Assembly (NCBI GenBank): GCA_036639135.1
Contig: JAVWJE010000066.1
Coordinates: 1-11,559, forward strand
Direction: 5' to 3'
DNA: 11,559 nt
DNA from: Carnobacterium_A sp036639135
GTDB lineage: Bacteria; Bacillota; Bacilli; Lactobacillales; Carnobacteriaceae
Positions 1 to 7,137 of this stretch are shown piece after piece. How positions within the stretch are numbered: position 1 is the stretch's first letter; each line of letters starts with the position of its first letter. A model generated the notes under the pieces. The model saw only the letters and a list, made by a program, of their open reading frames with translations. It made no database searches and had not been told where the DNA came from. The position numbers and the translations under genes were made by a program.

Positions 1-2480
1 ATATCTGGTAAATTGTACAACGATCCATAGGCATTAAATATCACACTTGGGAATACTTGGTACCCAATCAATAAACCAATAATGGTTCCCATGACACTCG
101 CAAGTGAAGCATACACAAGGAATTTTTTAGAAATGTCCCAATTGGTATACCCCAATGCTTTTAATGTTCCAATTTGCAATCGTTGTTCGTCTACCATTCT
201 TGTCATGGTTGTTAAACAAACTAATGCAGCTATTAGAAAGAAAAATACTGGGAATACTTGAGCGATAGCAGATATGCGTTCTGCGTTATCACTGTACTCT
301 TTGTAGCCAGGATTTACAGTTCGATCAAAAACAAAATATTCTGGTCTTGCGAGATCAGCTAATTCTTGTTTTGCATCAACTAAATCTGCTTCGCCATCTG
401 AAATTTTTTCTAATGCGTCTTTCTTCTTGGTTTCAAATTCTTTTGCTGCTTTATCGTAATCTGATTGGCCTTTATCTAATGTTTCTTTTGCTTCAACTAA
501 TTCGGTTTCCCCTGTAGCTTTTTCAGTTTTTAAGGTTTCTCGACCTTTAATTAGTTGGTTCTCACCATCGATTAATTCTGCTTCGGCTTCTTGAATCGTC
601 TGATTACCCTTGTTTATTTTTTGTTGGTTTTCAGCAATTTCATTTTCACCAGCAGCTAATTTTTCTCTAGCACTTGCTCTTTGTTGTTCAAATGACTCTT
701 TTGCTTGGTTTAACTGAGTTTGAGACGCTTCTAATTCAGCAAGTTTACTGTTTAGTTCAGGTTCGCCTGCTTGAATCATTTTTCTTTGTTCATCCAGTTT
801 AGCTTGATTTTGTTTAATAGCTTCTTTACCGTTAGCTAACTCCGTTTTGGCTGTTTCTATTCTTATTTTGCCTTGATTAATTTCTTCTTGTTTAGCTGCT
901 AACGTACGTTCACCTTGGGTAATTGACCCTGTTACTGCGGATAAAGTCCCGTTTATTGCTTCTGCTGACCCAAGCGTTCCAGCAAAGAAACTGGTTAGTT
1001 GTTGTGTTAATGGAGTGTTAAACATCTTGTCTGCTTCTTGAGCTTTTGCAAGAGCTTCAGCTTGTTCAGCCTCAGTGATTTCACCAACTGGTCTTTGTAT
1101 TAAGTTCCCAAAATAACCAATAAGTGCGTTTACGTGAGGTTTTTGATTTTCAATCGTTTGTTTGGCTTGGTCTAACTCTTTTTGGCCTTGCTCGAGTTGT
1201 TTCTTTTGAGCTACAAGTTCTTGTTCGCCTTGAGTTATTTCATTCGATTTAGCATTTAAAGTAGCTTGTCCCTCTTCAATCGCTTTTTTACCATTCTCGA
1301 TTTCAGCTTTCTTTTCATTAATTACATTAAAACCTTCATCTAATTTTTGTTGGTTTACAGCTATTTCTTGTTCTCCAGCTGCTAATTCGGCTTCAGCTGA
1401 TTTTTTTTGTTCATTAAATATTTTTTTTCCTTTATCTAGCTCAGCTTGTCCAGCTGCTAGATTTGTTTTTTGTTTGGCTAATTCATTTTTGCCATCTTCT
1501 ATTTTTTTACCATTTGCTTCAATTTCAGCTTGTGCATCACTGATTTCTTTATTGAAGGTTTGAAGACCGTCTTCGTATTCCGCTCTACCTTCAGATAATT
1601 CTTTTTTCGCTTCGTCTAACTTTTTTTGACCGTCTGCTAATTTTTCTTTTGCTTCATCGAGTTCTTTTTGACCTTTATCGATTTCGACTTGTGCTTCTTT
1701 TTGAATACTTTCTAATCGTTTTTGTGGCAACTCTTTTGTCATATTCTCAATTTCAGTTTGATACTCAACAACTTTGTTTTCATATTCTTCTGAATACGCT
1801 TGTAATGATTTTGTATCTGAAAAATTTAAGTAAGCTTCCGTGTATACATCTAGTTTAAAGTTTCCTTCTGGAATCACTGCAAAACCATCTAATGTTCCTT
1901 TTCCTACTGTACTATTTCCTCTAGAGAAATTTTCAATATATTGTGGACTATTTACAAAACCTACAATTTTGTAGTTTGTAGTCGTCAATTTTTCAGATAA
2001 AGGATTTTCTTTATCATCTGTTGAAAGTTCAACTTGATCGCCAATAGCATAACTTGATTTATACGCTTCAGTTGCATCTAATGCAATTTCACCTGATTTG
2101 CTAGGTAATCTACCAGATACAAGTGCGTACTGATTGGATTTTTCCGTCGCATTTTTAGGGTGACTAAAAACCTTTGTAACTAATCCACTGTCTTCTAGAA
2201 TAACGTCTTGACTGTACGCTCCACTTACAGTCGCATTTTTCACGGATTTAAGCTGTTCTATATCATAGTCTTCTAGACCATAGGTTGAGACCACTTTAAG
2301 ATCCATTAAATTTTTCTCTCGATAATAGTGATCAGCTGTATCAATCATATTCGGTCCAGTTGCTTTAATTCCAGCAAAAAATGCAACACCTAAAGTAATA
2401 ATCGCAAATATTGAAAAGAAACGAGCTTTTGATTGCCATATCTCTTTGAAAATATCTTTCCATAATGCTTTCTTTTTCAT
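1..2480 (-). CDS. FtsX-type ABC transporter permease with twin long coiled-coil arms (partial, C-terminus beyond window)
   Basis: The first 826 codons are visible from an ATG at 2480, and the frame is open to the window edge. Residues about 17-37 form a first membrane segment after a basic N-terminus. Residues about 40-225 resemble an extracellular MacB-like domain. Two long Glu/Lys/Gln-rich coiled coils follow, at about 227-447 and 520-705, built on heptads with recurring glycines such as LADGQKKLDEAKKEL. A non-coiled stretch at about 448-519 separates them. From about residue 735 an FtsX domain begins, with a membrane segment and the typical cytoplasmic stretch MVDEQRLQIGTLKALGYTN. The start is supported by AAGGGGG, which overlaps the stop codon of the ATPase gene 13 bases upstream, so the two are probably translationally coupled. 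It is the membrane subunit of a type VII (MacB/FtsX-like) ABC system. The substrate is unknown. Coil and domain limits were judged by eye. Confidence 0.9.
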   Translation of the reverse strand, partial: MKKKALWKDIFKEIWQSKARFFSIFAIITLGVAFFAGIKATGPNMIDTADHYYREKNLMDLKVVSTYGLEDYDIEQLKSVKNATVSGAYSQDVILEDSGLVTKVFSHPKNATEKSNQYALVSGRLPSKSGEIALDATEAYKSSYAIGDQVELSTDDKENPLSEKLTTTNYKIVGFVNSPQYIENFSRGNSTVGKGTLDGFAVIPEGNFKLDVYTEAYLNFSDTKSLQAYSEEYENKVVEYQTEIENMTKELPQKRLESIQKEAQVEIDKGQKELDEAKEKLADGQKKLDEAKKELSEGRAEYEDGLQTFNKEISDAQAEIEANGKKIEDGKNELAKQKTNLAAGQAELDKGKKIFNEQKKSAEAELAAGEQEIAVNQQKLDEGFNVINEKKAEIENGKKAIEEGQATLNAKSNEITQGEQELVAQKKQLEQGQKELDQAKQTIENQKPHVNALIGYFGNLIQRPVGEITEAEQAEALAKAQEADKMFNTPLTQQLTSFFAGTLGSAEAINGTLSAVTGSITQGERTLAAKQEEINQGKIRIETAKTELANGKEAIKQNQAKLDEQRKMIQAGEPELNSKLAELEASQTQLNQAKESFEQQRASAREKLAAGENEIAENQQKINKGNQTIQEAEAELIDGENQLIKGRETLKTEKATGETELVEAKETLDKGQSDYDKAAKEFETKKKDALEKISDGEADLVDAKQELADLARPEYFVFDRTVNPGYKEYSDNAERISAIAQVFPVFFFLIAALVCLTTMTRMVDEQRLQIGTLKALGYTNWDISKKFLVYASLASVMGTIIGLLIGYQVFPSVIFNAYGSLYNLPD

Positions 2481-2493
2481 TTCGTCTGCCCCC

Positions 2494-3195
2494 TTACCAT
2501 TCGATATCTGCAACAGATGAAGGATGAGGGTTCAAAGTTATTTTACGCACTTTAGCATTGTTGATTTCAATTATTCGATCAGCCATTGGCGCAATCGCTT
2601 GATTGTGTGTAATTACAATGACAGTTGTTCCTGTGTTGGCGCAGGTATCCTTTAATAATTTTAAAATCTGTTTTCCCGTTTCATAATCTAAAGCTCCTGT
2701 AGGCTCATCACAAAGCAATAATTTGGGTTGCTTTGCTAACGCACGGGCAATTGCTACGCGCTGTTGTTCGCCTCCCGAAAGTTGTGCTGGAAAATTATCC
2801 AAACGTTCTCCTAGTCCAACTTCGTATAAGACTTCTTTGGCATCTAATGCGTTTTTTGATATTTCTGCAGCTAGTTCAACATTTTCTTTAGCCGTTAAAT
2901 TAGGAACTAAATTATAAAATTGAAAAACAAAACCTACATCATCTCTTCTATATTTTGTGAGTTGTTTTTTATTAAACTGAGCAACATCTACTCCATCAAC
3001 TTTAACTTGTCCTTCGTCAGCTTGATCCATACCACCTAAAATATTTAAAACGGTTGATTTACCGGCTCCACTAGGACCAACGATAACGGCAAATTCGCCT
3101 TGTTCAATTTCAAAAGAAATCCCATCATTAGCAGAAATAATAGTATCGCCCATTTTGTATCGTTTATATTCATCAATAATTTCTACAAAAGCCAT
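2494..3195 (-). CDS. ABC transporter ATP-binding protein, LolD/MacB type
   Basis: This is a complete 233-residue nucleotide-binding subunit. Walker A is GPSGAGKST (40-48), the Q-loop glutamine is Q92, the signature is LSGGEQ (139-144), Walker B is LLLCDEP (159-165) with catalytic E164, the D-loop is GALD (167-170) and the switch histidine is H197. The stretch FQFYNLVPNLTAKENV is typical of the LolD/MacB/FtsE group, which powers FtsX-type permeases through mechanical movement rather than classical import. It sits 13 bases ahead of the permease gene, which should encode its partner. The start at 3195 has AGGGG six bases upstream. The extended -10 promoter at 3241-3249 would drive both genes. 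The C-terminal tail after about residue 215 is longer than the minimal domain and has no motif I recognise. Confidence 0.95.
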   Translation of the reverse strand: MAFVEIIDEYKRYKMGDTIISANDGISFEIEQGEFAVIVGPSGAGKSTVLNILGGMDQADEGQVKVDGVDVAQFNKKQLTKYRRDDVGFVFQFYNLVPNLTAKENVELAAEISKNALDAKEVLYEVGLGERLDNFPAQLSGGEQQRVAIARALAKQPKLLLCDEPTGALDYETGKQILKLLKDTCANTGTTVIVITHNQAIAPMADRIIEINNAKVRKITLNPHPSSVADIEW

Positions 3196-3240
3196 TTTAT
3201 ACCCCTACATTTCTATTGTTCATTTTTAGTAACGAAGGTC

Positions 3241-3249
3241 ATTATAACA
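3241..3249 (-). promoter_or_regulatory. Extended -10 promoter of the ABC exporter operon
   Basis: On the minus strand this reads TGTTATAAT, a perfect TATAAT with the TGn extension, about 46 bases before the ATPase start codon. The -35 region is poor (TGATTT-like at 17 bases), which fits an extended -10 promoter. The -35 area lies inside the terminator stem of the preceding lipoprotein gene. Confidence 0.65.
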
Positions 3250-3251
3250 TA

Positions 3252-3294
3252 AAGCCAGTTAAAAAATCACCTTAGTGATTTTTCTAACTGGCTT
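3252..3294 (-). terminator. Intrinsic terminator of the PepSY lipoprotein gene
   Basis: A long inverted repeat pairs 3252-3270 with 3275-3294 around a four-base loop, with a single-base bulge. It starts 18 bases past the lipoprotein stop codon in its direction of transcription. The tail on the minus strand (CTTTATG) is only weakly T-rich, but the A/T stretches inside the stem make a strong hairpin. The adjoining sequence immediately becomes the promoter of the ABC operon. Confidence 0.65.
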
Positions 3295-3312
3295 CAGTAT
3301 TTCTTAATTAGT

Positions 3313-3996
3313 TTAGTCAAACCCAATAAAATCTCCTGTAATAGCGTCAATATGAACATCATCATTGTCTTTATCGCTACCTTCTATATCCACTTCATAG
3401 TAGACTTTGCCATTCTTACTGTCTAATGACCACTCTTTAGCATAACCACTTCCAACTTTGTCAAGAGCTGTTTTCATTGCTTCTTGAGGTGTGACGATCC
3501 CTTCTAAATCTAAAACATCATCATCAATTTCATCATCTCTATCATCAGTATCTTGTTTAACGATTTCTCCAGTCATAGCATCAACATTTACTTCTACTTC
3601 ATTTTTATCGTTAAATCCTTCAATTTGATAAACGTAACTATTTGAATCATTGTCTATACCAACAGAAGTAATTTTAGCATCTGGGAACGTCTCTTTAAAT
3701 TTGTCTACTGCTTGTTCCATGCTTACATCAAATTTTTTGGTTGCTATTCCTTTAGTTGAAGTATTGTTCATGTCACTACTTTCAGAACTAGAATCTGTAG
3801 AACTCATTGCTGAAGAACTTGATTCCATCATACTTGAAGTATCCATCTTGTCACTTGACTGCATCATTTCTGAAGAGGATTCTGTTGAAAGAGTTGTGTC
3901 ATCGTTTGGCGTATCATTGCCACACGCCACCAGTACTAAAGAAGTTGCTAAAGTTGCTGCTGCGATTAAGGCTTTTTTGTTCGCTTTTGTTTTCAT
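3313..3996 (-). CDS. PepSY-domain lipoprotein with Ser/Met-rich linker
   Basis: The 227-residue product begins with a basic N-terminus and a hydrophobic segment ending in the lipobox LVAC, with C25 as the lipidated cysteine. It should be anchored on the outer face of the cytoplasmic membrane. Residues about 30-85 form a low-complexity linker rich in Ser, Thr, Met and Glu, probably a flexible stalk. Two PepSY-type repeats follow, at about 88-148 ending VDAMTGEIV and 165-227 ending IDAITGDFI, joined by an acidic stretch (149-163). PepSY domains are usually extracytoplasmic and have been linked to protease inhibition; the role here is unknown. TAGGAGGAG lies about eight bases before the ATG. It has its own promoter and terminator, so it is probably monocistronic despite lying upstream of the ABC operon. 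Confidence 0.92.
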   Translation of the reverse strand: MKTKANKKALIAAATLATSLVLVACGNDTPNDDTTLSTESSSEMMQSSDKMDTSSMMESSSSAMSSTDSSSESSDMNNTSTKGIATKKFDVSMEQAVDKFKETFPDAKITSVGIDNDSNSYVYQIEGFNDKNEVEVNVDAMTGEIVKQDTDDRDDEIDDDVLDLEGIVTPQEAMKTALDKVGSGYAKEWSLDSKNGKVYYEVDIEGSDKDNDDVHIDAITGDFIGFD

Positions 3997-4103
3997 TCTA
4001 TTTTCTCCTCCTATTTTTTAATTAGTCTAGTCTTTTATTTAACTATAGTAGCTATTCTATTTAACACGTACATCTCTTAACTACTTTTCTATTGTTAATT
4101 ACT

Positions 4104-4132
4104 ATTATATAATAGGCTTCATCAGATTTAAA
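4104..4132 (-). promoter_or_regulatory. Sigma-A-type promoter of the PepSY lipoprotein gene
   Basis: On the minus strand the -35 is TTTAAA (4127-4132) and the -10 is a perfect TATAAT (4104-4109), with a 17-base spacer. Transcription would begin near 4097 and give a leader of about 100 bases before the start codon at 3996. Confidence 0.6.
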
Positions 4133-4142
4133 GAAAAATGCC

Positions 4143-4373
4143 TTATCTTATAGATGTAAAAAAAGATAAATTCAGAGCATTTACAGTTTTCTCTATTTCG
4201 TCTCGTTCAAATGGTTTATTTAGATTGAAATTGTTAAATACAACAATCAGAAGTTTACCCATCTTGGTGAATGAGCTTTGAAGTTTAGCTCTTTTAAAAA
4301 ATTCTAAAGTATCTTTAGGGTTTAAAGTACGAAAATGGATGAGTTTACATCTTTCTTTGCTCCACTTGTCCAA
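4143..4373 (-). CDS. Doubtful small ORF, possible remnant (76 aa)
   Basis: The open frame would encode 76 residues rich in Lys, Phe, Asn and Leu, with no signal peptide or membrane segment and no family I recognise. The only upstream start is a TTG at 4373, and there is no ribosome binding site before it: the preceding bases on this strand are pyrimidine-rich (CCCTCCCCTCC). Upstream, the same frame stays protein-like but is broken by TGA and TAA stops, back to an ATG near 4492. This could be the tail of a decayed gene rather than a working one. It could equally be a chance ORF. Confidence 0.2.
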   Translation of the reverse strand: MDKWSKERCKLIHFRTLNPKDTLEFFKRAKLQSSFTKMGKLLIVVFNNFNLNKPFERDEIEKTVNALNLSFFTSIR

Positions 4374-4530
4374 AATTAGGAGGGGAGGGACAAGATTGAA
4401 TTTTTATTTCATGAACTGAGCAGTTTTTAACTTAGAATAGACGAGTTGAGTGTTATGTCAAAATAACTTGTCCATAATCAGCTTTTGAGTCATCGAATCG
4501 GATACGAATTCTTATTTTTCGCAAAAAAAG

Positions 4531-4562
4531 AGGTGTTAGTGCGTTTTTAATCACTAACACCT
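4531..4562 (-). terminator. Strong intrinsic terminator, minus direction
   Basis: An 11-base perfect stem (AGGTGTTAGTG at 4531-4541 with its complement at 4552-4562) closes a ten-base loop. Read on the minus strand it is followed by CTTTTTTT, a classical U-tract. It lies about 145 bases past the amino acid permease stop codon, behind a first hairpin, so it probably acts as the second of two tandem terminators for that operon. Confidence 0.75.
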
Positions 4563-4627
4563 TAACTATTTAGCCTAAATATCTCTTCATTGAAAAAGAA
4601 ATGATAAAATCTATCTGATAAAATGAT

Positions 4628-4668
4628 AACCCGTCAGATAGGATAAAAAACATCCTATCTGACGGGTT
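4628..4668 (-). terminator. Perfect 17-base-pair hairpin after the amino acid permease gene
   Basis: Positions 4628-4644 and 4652-4668 are perfect reverse complements around a seven-base A-rich loop. The hairpin starts 37 bases past the permease stop codon. The tail on the minus strand (ATCATTTTATC) is a weak U-tract, so it may act as a terminator or as a stabilising 3' end. A partial third copy of one arm lies at 4611-4618. Confidence 0.65.
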
Positions 4669-4705
4669 CCCATTTTCTTATTGAAACTTGATAATGATTT
4701 TTAAA

Positions 4706-6085
4706 TTATTCATTTAATTTGCTGTGTTTGTGGCCGTATAGGAAATAAATGACTAGCCCTAATGCGACCCAAAGAATAAACATGACCCAGACTGATAGGG
4801 ATAGTTGGAACATTAAATACAAACAAACTATGATTGATAAGATCGGAAAGAATGGAACCCAAGGAACTTTAAATTCTCCTGGTTTGGGTTGACCGTAGTC
4901 TTTTCTTAATTTTAGAATACCTGCTGCAATGATAACGAATACCATTAATGTAACAATATTCGTTATGGCTGCTAATTGGTCTAAAGGAACTACTCCAGCT
5001 AGTATAGAGGAAAGAATTCCAACTACTATTGTTGCATTATGAGGCGTTTTTGTTTTTTCATTTACATGGCTAAGTCCAATAGGCAACAAGCCATCTCGAC
5101 TAATCACATAAACTAAACGCGCTAATCCATAAGTCATAGAAATTAAAACAGTCAATAAGGTTAATATAGCCCCGACAGAAATCATACCAGCTATTACGTT
5201 ATGTCCGATAAAGCGCATAGCAAATGCTACAGGATCTTTTACATTTAGCTGCGTATAAGGAACTAAACCTGTCAAAACTAACGTTACTCCAATGTATAAC
5301 ACGGTTGCAATACCAAGTGATCCGATAATTCCCCTTGGAACATCTTTTTGCGGATTCTTTACTTCTTCAGCAGCTGTACTCACCGCATCAAAACCTAGAA
5401 AGGCAAAAAAGACAATAGCTGCACCCGAACTAACCCCTTTTAATCCAAACGGCATAAACGGTGTCCAGTTAACTGGTTTGACATAAAATATTCCGATTAA
5501 AATAAATAAAGCAATCAAACTAAATTTTACGATGACCATAATATTATTTAATCGTAAAGCCTTTTTGGCTCCTTGTATGACTAAGTAAGTTACTAGTAGT
5601 GTAATTACTACAGCAATCACGTCAACGTAGGTTCCATTGGTTGAGTTGTAAGATGCTCGTAAAGCTTGTGGAAAACGAATGCCCATTCCTTCCAAAAATC
5701 CATGAACATAGCCTGACCAACCAGAAGCAACTGAGGCATTAGCTAAAAGATATTCGCAAACAAGTAACCAACCAACTAACCAACCAACTATTTCCCCAAA
5801 AATAGTGTAAATATACCCGTATGCTCCACCACCAATTGGCACTCTAGAAGCAAATTCCGCATAGCACAAAGCTGATAATGCACATGAGAAAGCTGCTATC
5901 ACAAAAGATAAAATCAAAGCTGGACCTGCAGTATTCGCTGCTGCAGTTCCTGGGATAACAAATATTCCTGTTCCAACAATGGCTCCTAACCCTAATAAAA
6001 TTAAATCGAACGTTTTTAATTCTTTTCTTAAAAATGACTTAGATTCTGACACTGTATTTAATAACTTTTTACGAAAAAGCTTCAT
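4706..6085 (-). CDS. APC-family amino acid permease, cationic amino acid transporter (CAT/YfnA/ApcT) type
   Basis: The 459-residue protein looks full length, with about 12 hydrophobic segments expected. TM1 contains the unwound substrate-binding motif GAIVGTGIF (34-42), the family's site for the amino and carboxyl groups of the substrate. CYAEFASRVPIGGGAY (74-89) and GFDAVSTAAEEVKNPQKDVP (231-250, TM6 and following loop) are hallmarks of the CAT subgroup. Residue by residue it recalls the Geobacillus kaustophilus ApcT protein, including the C-terminal end YGHKHSKLNE. K187 in TM5 falls where that group has a lysine implicated in proton coupling; this is an inference from memory. Substrate could be cationic or broader amino acids and cannot be fixed here. 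The start at 6085 follows a weak AGGTAGGTTG site, 19 bases after the sugar carrier's stop codon, so the two form an operon. Confidence 0.93.
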   Translation of the reverse strand: MKLFRKKLLNTVSESKSFLRKELKTFDLILLGLGAIVGTGIFVIPGTAAANTAGPALILSFVIAAFSCALSALCYAEFASRVPIGGGAYGYIYTIFGEIVGWLVGWLLVCEYLLANASVASGWSGYVHGFLEGMGIRFPQALRASYNSTNGTYVDVIAVVITLLVTYLVIQGAKKALRLNNIMVIVKFSLIALFILIGIFYVKPVNWTPFMPFGLKGVSSGAAIVFFAFLGFDAVSTAAEEVKNPQKDVPRGIIGSLGIATVLYIGVTLVLTGLVPYTQLNVKDPVAFAMRFIGHNVIAGMISVGAILTLLTVLISMTYGLARLVYVISRDGLLPIGLSHVNEKTKTPHNATIVVGILSSILAGVVPLDQLAAITNIVTLMVFVIIAAGILKLRKDYGQPKPGEFKVPWVPFFPILSIIVCLYLMFQLSLSVWVMFILWVALGLVIYFLYGHKHSKLNE

Positions 6086-6104
6086 TCTTCAACCTACCTA
6101 TCTT

Positions 6105-6962
6105 TTATGATTTCAGATAACCTAAAAAAATTCCTCCAACGATAACTAACACACAACCTAAAATAATAAATTTAAATTCGCGTTTGGATTTTGTTTCTCC
6201 AAGAAACCATATTCCACCTAACGTCGAAATAATGATCCCCATTTGTGACAGAGAAAAACTAACCGCTAAGCCAATCTTCTTCATAGAAATCAACATGAAT
6301 ATATTACCTATTCCCCAAATGAGACCAGTGAGAATATTTCGTACAGTAAAATGATTCCAAACTTTTTCATTTCTAGAAAAAAACAAGGCTCCTATTACCA
6401 TTCCAATTGATTGTGGCAATATAACGGCTAATGCATCTACTCCAGACGCGTTAATAATAATCGTATAAGAAGCGTATCCTATTGTGGATAAGGTTAAAGC
6501 TTTTATCCAAGCTTTCTTTACGGAACCGGCTTCGTAACCAGAATCTTTGGTATCGCTGATTGTCGTAAGACGAACACCTGTTATCAAGAATGCTAATGCA
6601 AGTATACCTAAAAATAAGTCTCTAGTACTTGTCCACTCACGAAACAATAAAACGCCTGCTAATGTGTTAGCCATTAATTGTAACCCAGTAGAAACCGGTA
6701 GTGTATTTGATACACCCATCAATTTCATTGACTGAAATTGCTTGTTTTGACCGAGTGTCCAAAACAAGCCTGATATTAGTCCGATAATAATAATTTTTAT
6801 TTCAAAAGCAGGTTGATAAATTAGATAAACACCGATTGCAAATACGAATGATCCAATTGTCATGCCTAAAGTTTGTTGTTGTGCTGTTCCACCTAATTTT
6901 CCACTAACCAATCCAATACTACCCCAAGCAAAAGCTGGAATGAGCGCAATGAGTATCTCCAT
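6105..6962 (-). CDS. glcU: GRP-family sugar uptake protein, GlcU-like
   Basis: The 285-residue integral membrane protein has about ten hydrophobic segments arranged as two EamA-like halves. The motifs IPAFAWGSIG at the N-terminus, GLISGLFWTLGQ, MGVSNTLPVSTGLQL and, in the second half, GLIWGIGNIFML and SLSQMGIIISTLGGIWFLGE match the glucose/ribose porter family. It resembles the GlcU proteins of Bacillus subtilis and Lactococcus lactis more than RbsU of Lactobacillus sakei. The known role is PTS-independent glucose uptake, probably coupled to ions and followed by glucokinase; ribose remains possible. The start at 6962 has GAGGG about seven bases upstream. It is the first gene of a two-gene operon with the amino acid permease, read from the promoter at 7003-7032. 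Confidence 0.9.
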   Translation of the reverse strand: MEILIALIPAFAWGSIGLVSGKLGGTAQQQTLGMTIGSFVFAIGVYLIYQPAFEIKIIIIGLISGLFWTLGQNKQFQSMKLMGVSNTLPVSTGLQLMANTLAGVLLFREWTSTRDLFLGILALAFLITGVRLTTISDTKDSGYEAGSVKKAWIKALTLSTIGYASYTIIINASGVDALAVILPQSIGMVIGALFFSRNEKVWNHFTVRNILTGLIWGIGNIFMLISMKKIGLAVSFSLSQMGIIISTLGGIWFLGETKSKREFKFIILGCVLVIVGGIFLGYLKS

Positions 6963-7002
6963 AATATCCCTCTATCCTATTCTCTTTTCTTTCAACTGCT
7001 CT

Positions 7003-7032
7003 ATCATAACAAGGATAAGAGGTATTCTACAA
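7003..7032 (-). promoter_or_regulatory. Promoter of the glcU-like / amino acid permease operon
   Basis: On the minus strand the -35 is TTGTAG (7027-7032) and the -10 is TATGAT (7003-7008), with an 18-base spacer and a TGn extension before the -10. The start point would be near 6996, giving a leader of only about 34 bases, too short for a riboswitch or attenuator. No cre site was recognised. Confidence 0.5.
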
Positions 7033-7065
7033 CATATAAATGGTTTCAATGCTTTTTTTTATTCG

Positions 7066-7094
7066 TTTCATAGAATTGGCAGCCAAAATATGCT
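7066..7094 (+). promoter_or_regulatory. Tentative promoter of the HI0933-family flavoprotein gene
   Basis: TTTCAT (7066-7071) and TATGCT (7089-7094) are spaced by 17 bases, about 43 bases before the ATG at 7138. The -35 is poor. A 14-base palindrome (ACAAAT-CA-ATTTGT) at 7102-7115 begins at the predicted start point. Confidence 0.35.
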
Positions 7095-7137
7095 AAGCTA
7101 AACAAATCAATTTGTCCAATAGAAAAGAGGAATAGTC

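Larger units (their letters stand above)
3997..4705. other. Intergenic region between the amino acid permease and PepSY lipoprotein genes
   Basis: This 709-base gap has no convincing gene. It holds the lipoprotein promoter (4104-4132) with a roughly 100-base leader, a doubtful minus-strand ORF (4143-4373), a stretch at 4374-4530 with short open pieces broken by stops, and two hairpins (4531-4562 and 4628-4668). A nine-base direct repeat ACTTGTCCA occurs at 4364-4372 and 4466-4474. I recognised no riboswitch or RNA gene. Confidence 0.6.

Noticed and set aside
380..1800. Apparent repeat array in DNA
   Set aside because: The repeated look comes from coiled-coil heptads in the permease gene, with no constant repeat and spacer lengths; it is not a CRISPR array or satellite.
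1649..1858. Plus-strand 69-codon ORF
   Set aside because: It lies opposite the coiled-coil coding part of the ABC permease and has no ribosome binding site; a shadow of the minus-strand gene.
3650..4021. Plus-strand 123-codon ORF and an overlapping 72-codon ORF
   Set aside because: Both are antisense to the PepSY lipoprotein gene. Their hydrophobic look is the mirror of the lipoprotein's Ser/Glu/Lys codons, and no start signal is present.
4010..4100. Riboswitch or attenuator in the lipoprotein leader
   Set aside because: The leader of about 100 bases shows only a short AGTAG/CTACT pairing and no known aptamer or terminator structure.
4138..4281. Plus-strand ORF of 47 codons starting ATG at 4138
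   Set aside because: No ribosome binding site, no recognisable domain, and it overlaps the lipoprotein promoter area and the doubtful minus-strand ORF.
6862..7101. Plus-strand 79-codon ORF
   Set aside because: It runs opposite the start of the glcU-like gene and through its promoter, without start signals or protein-like motifs.
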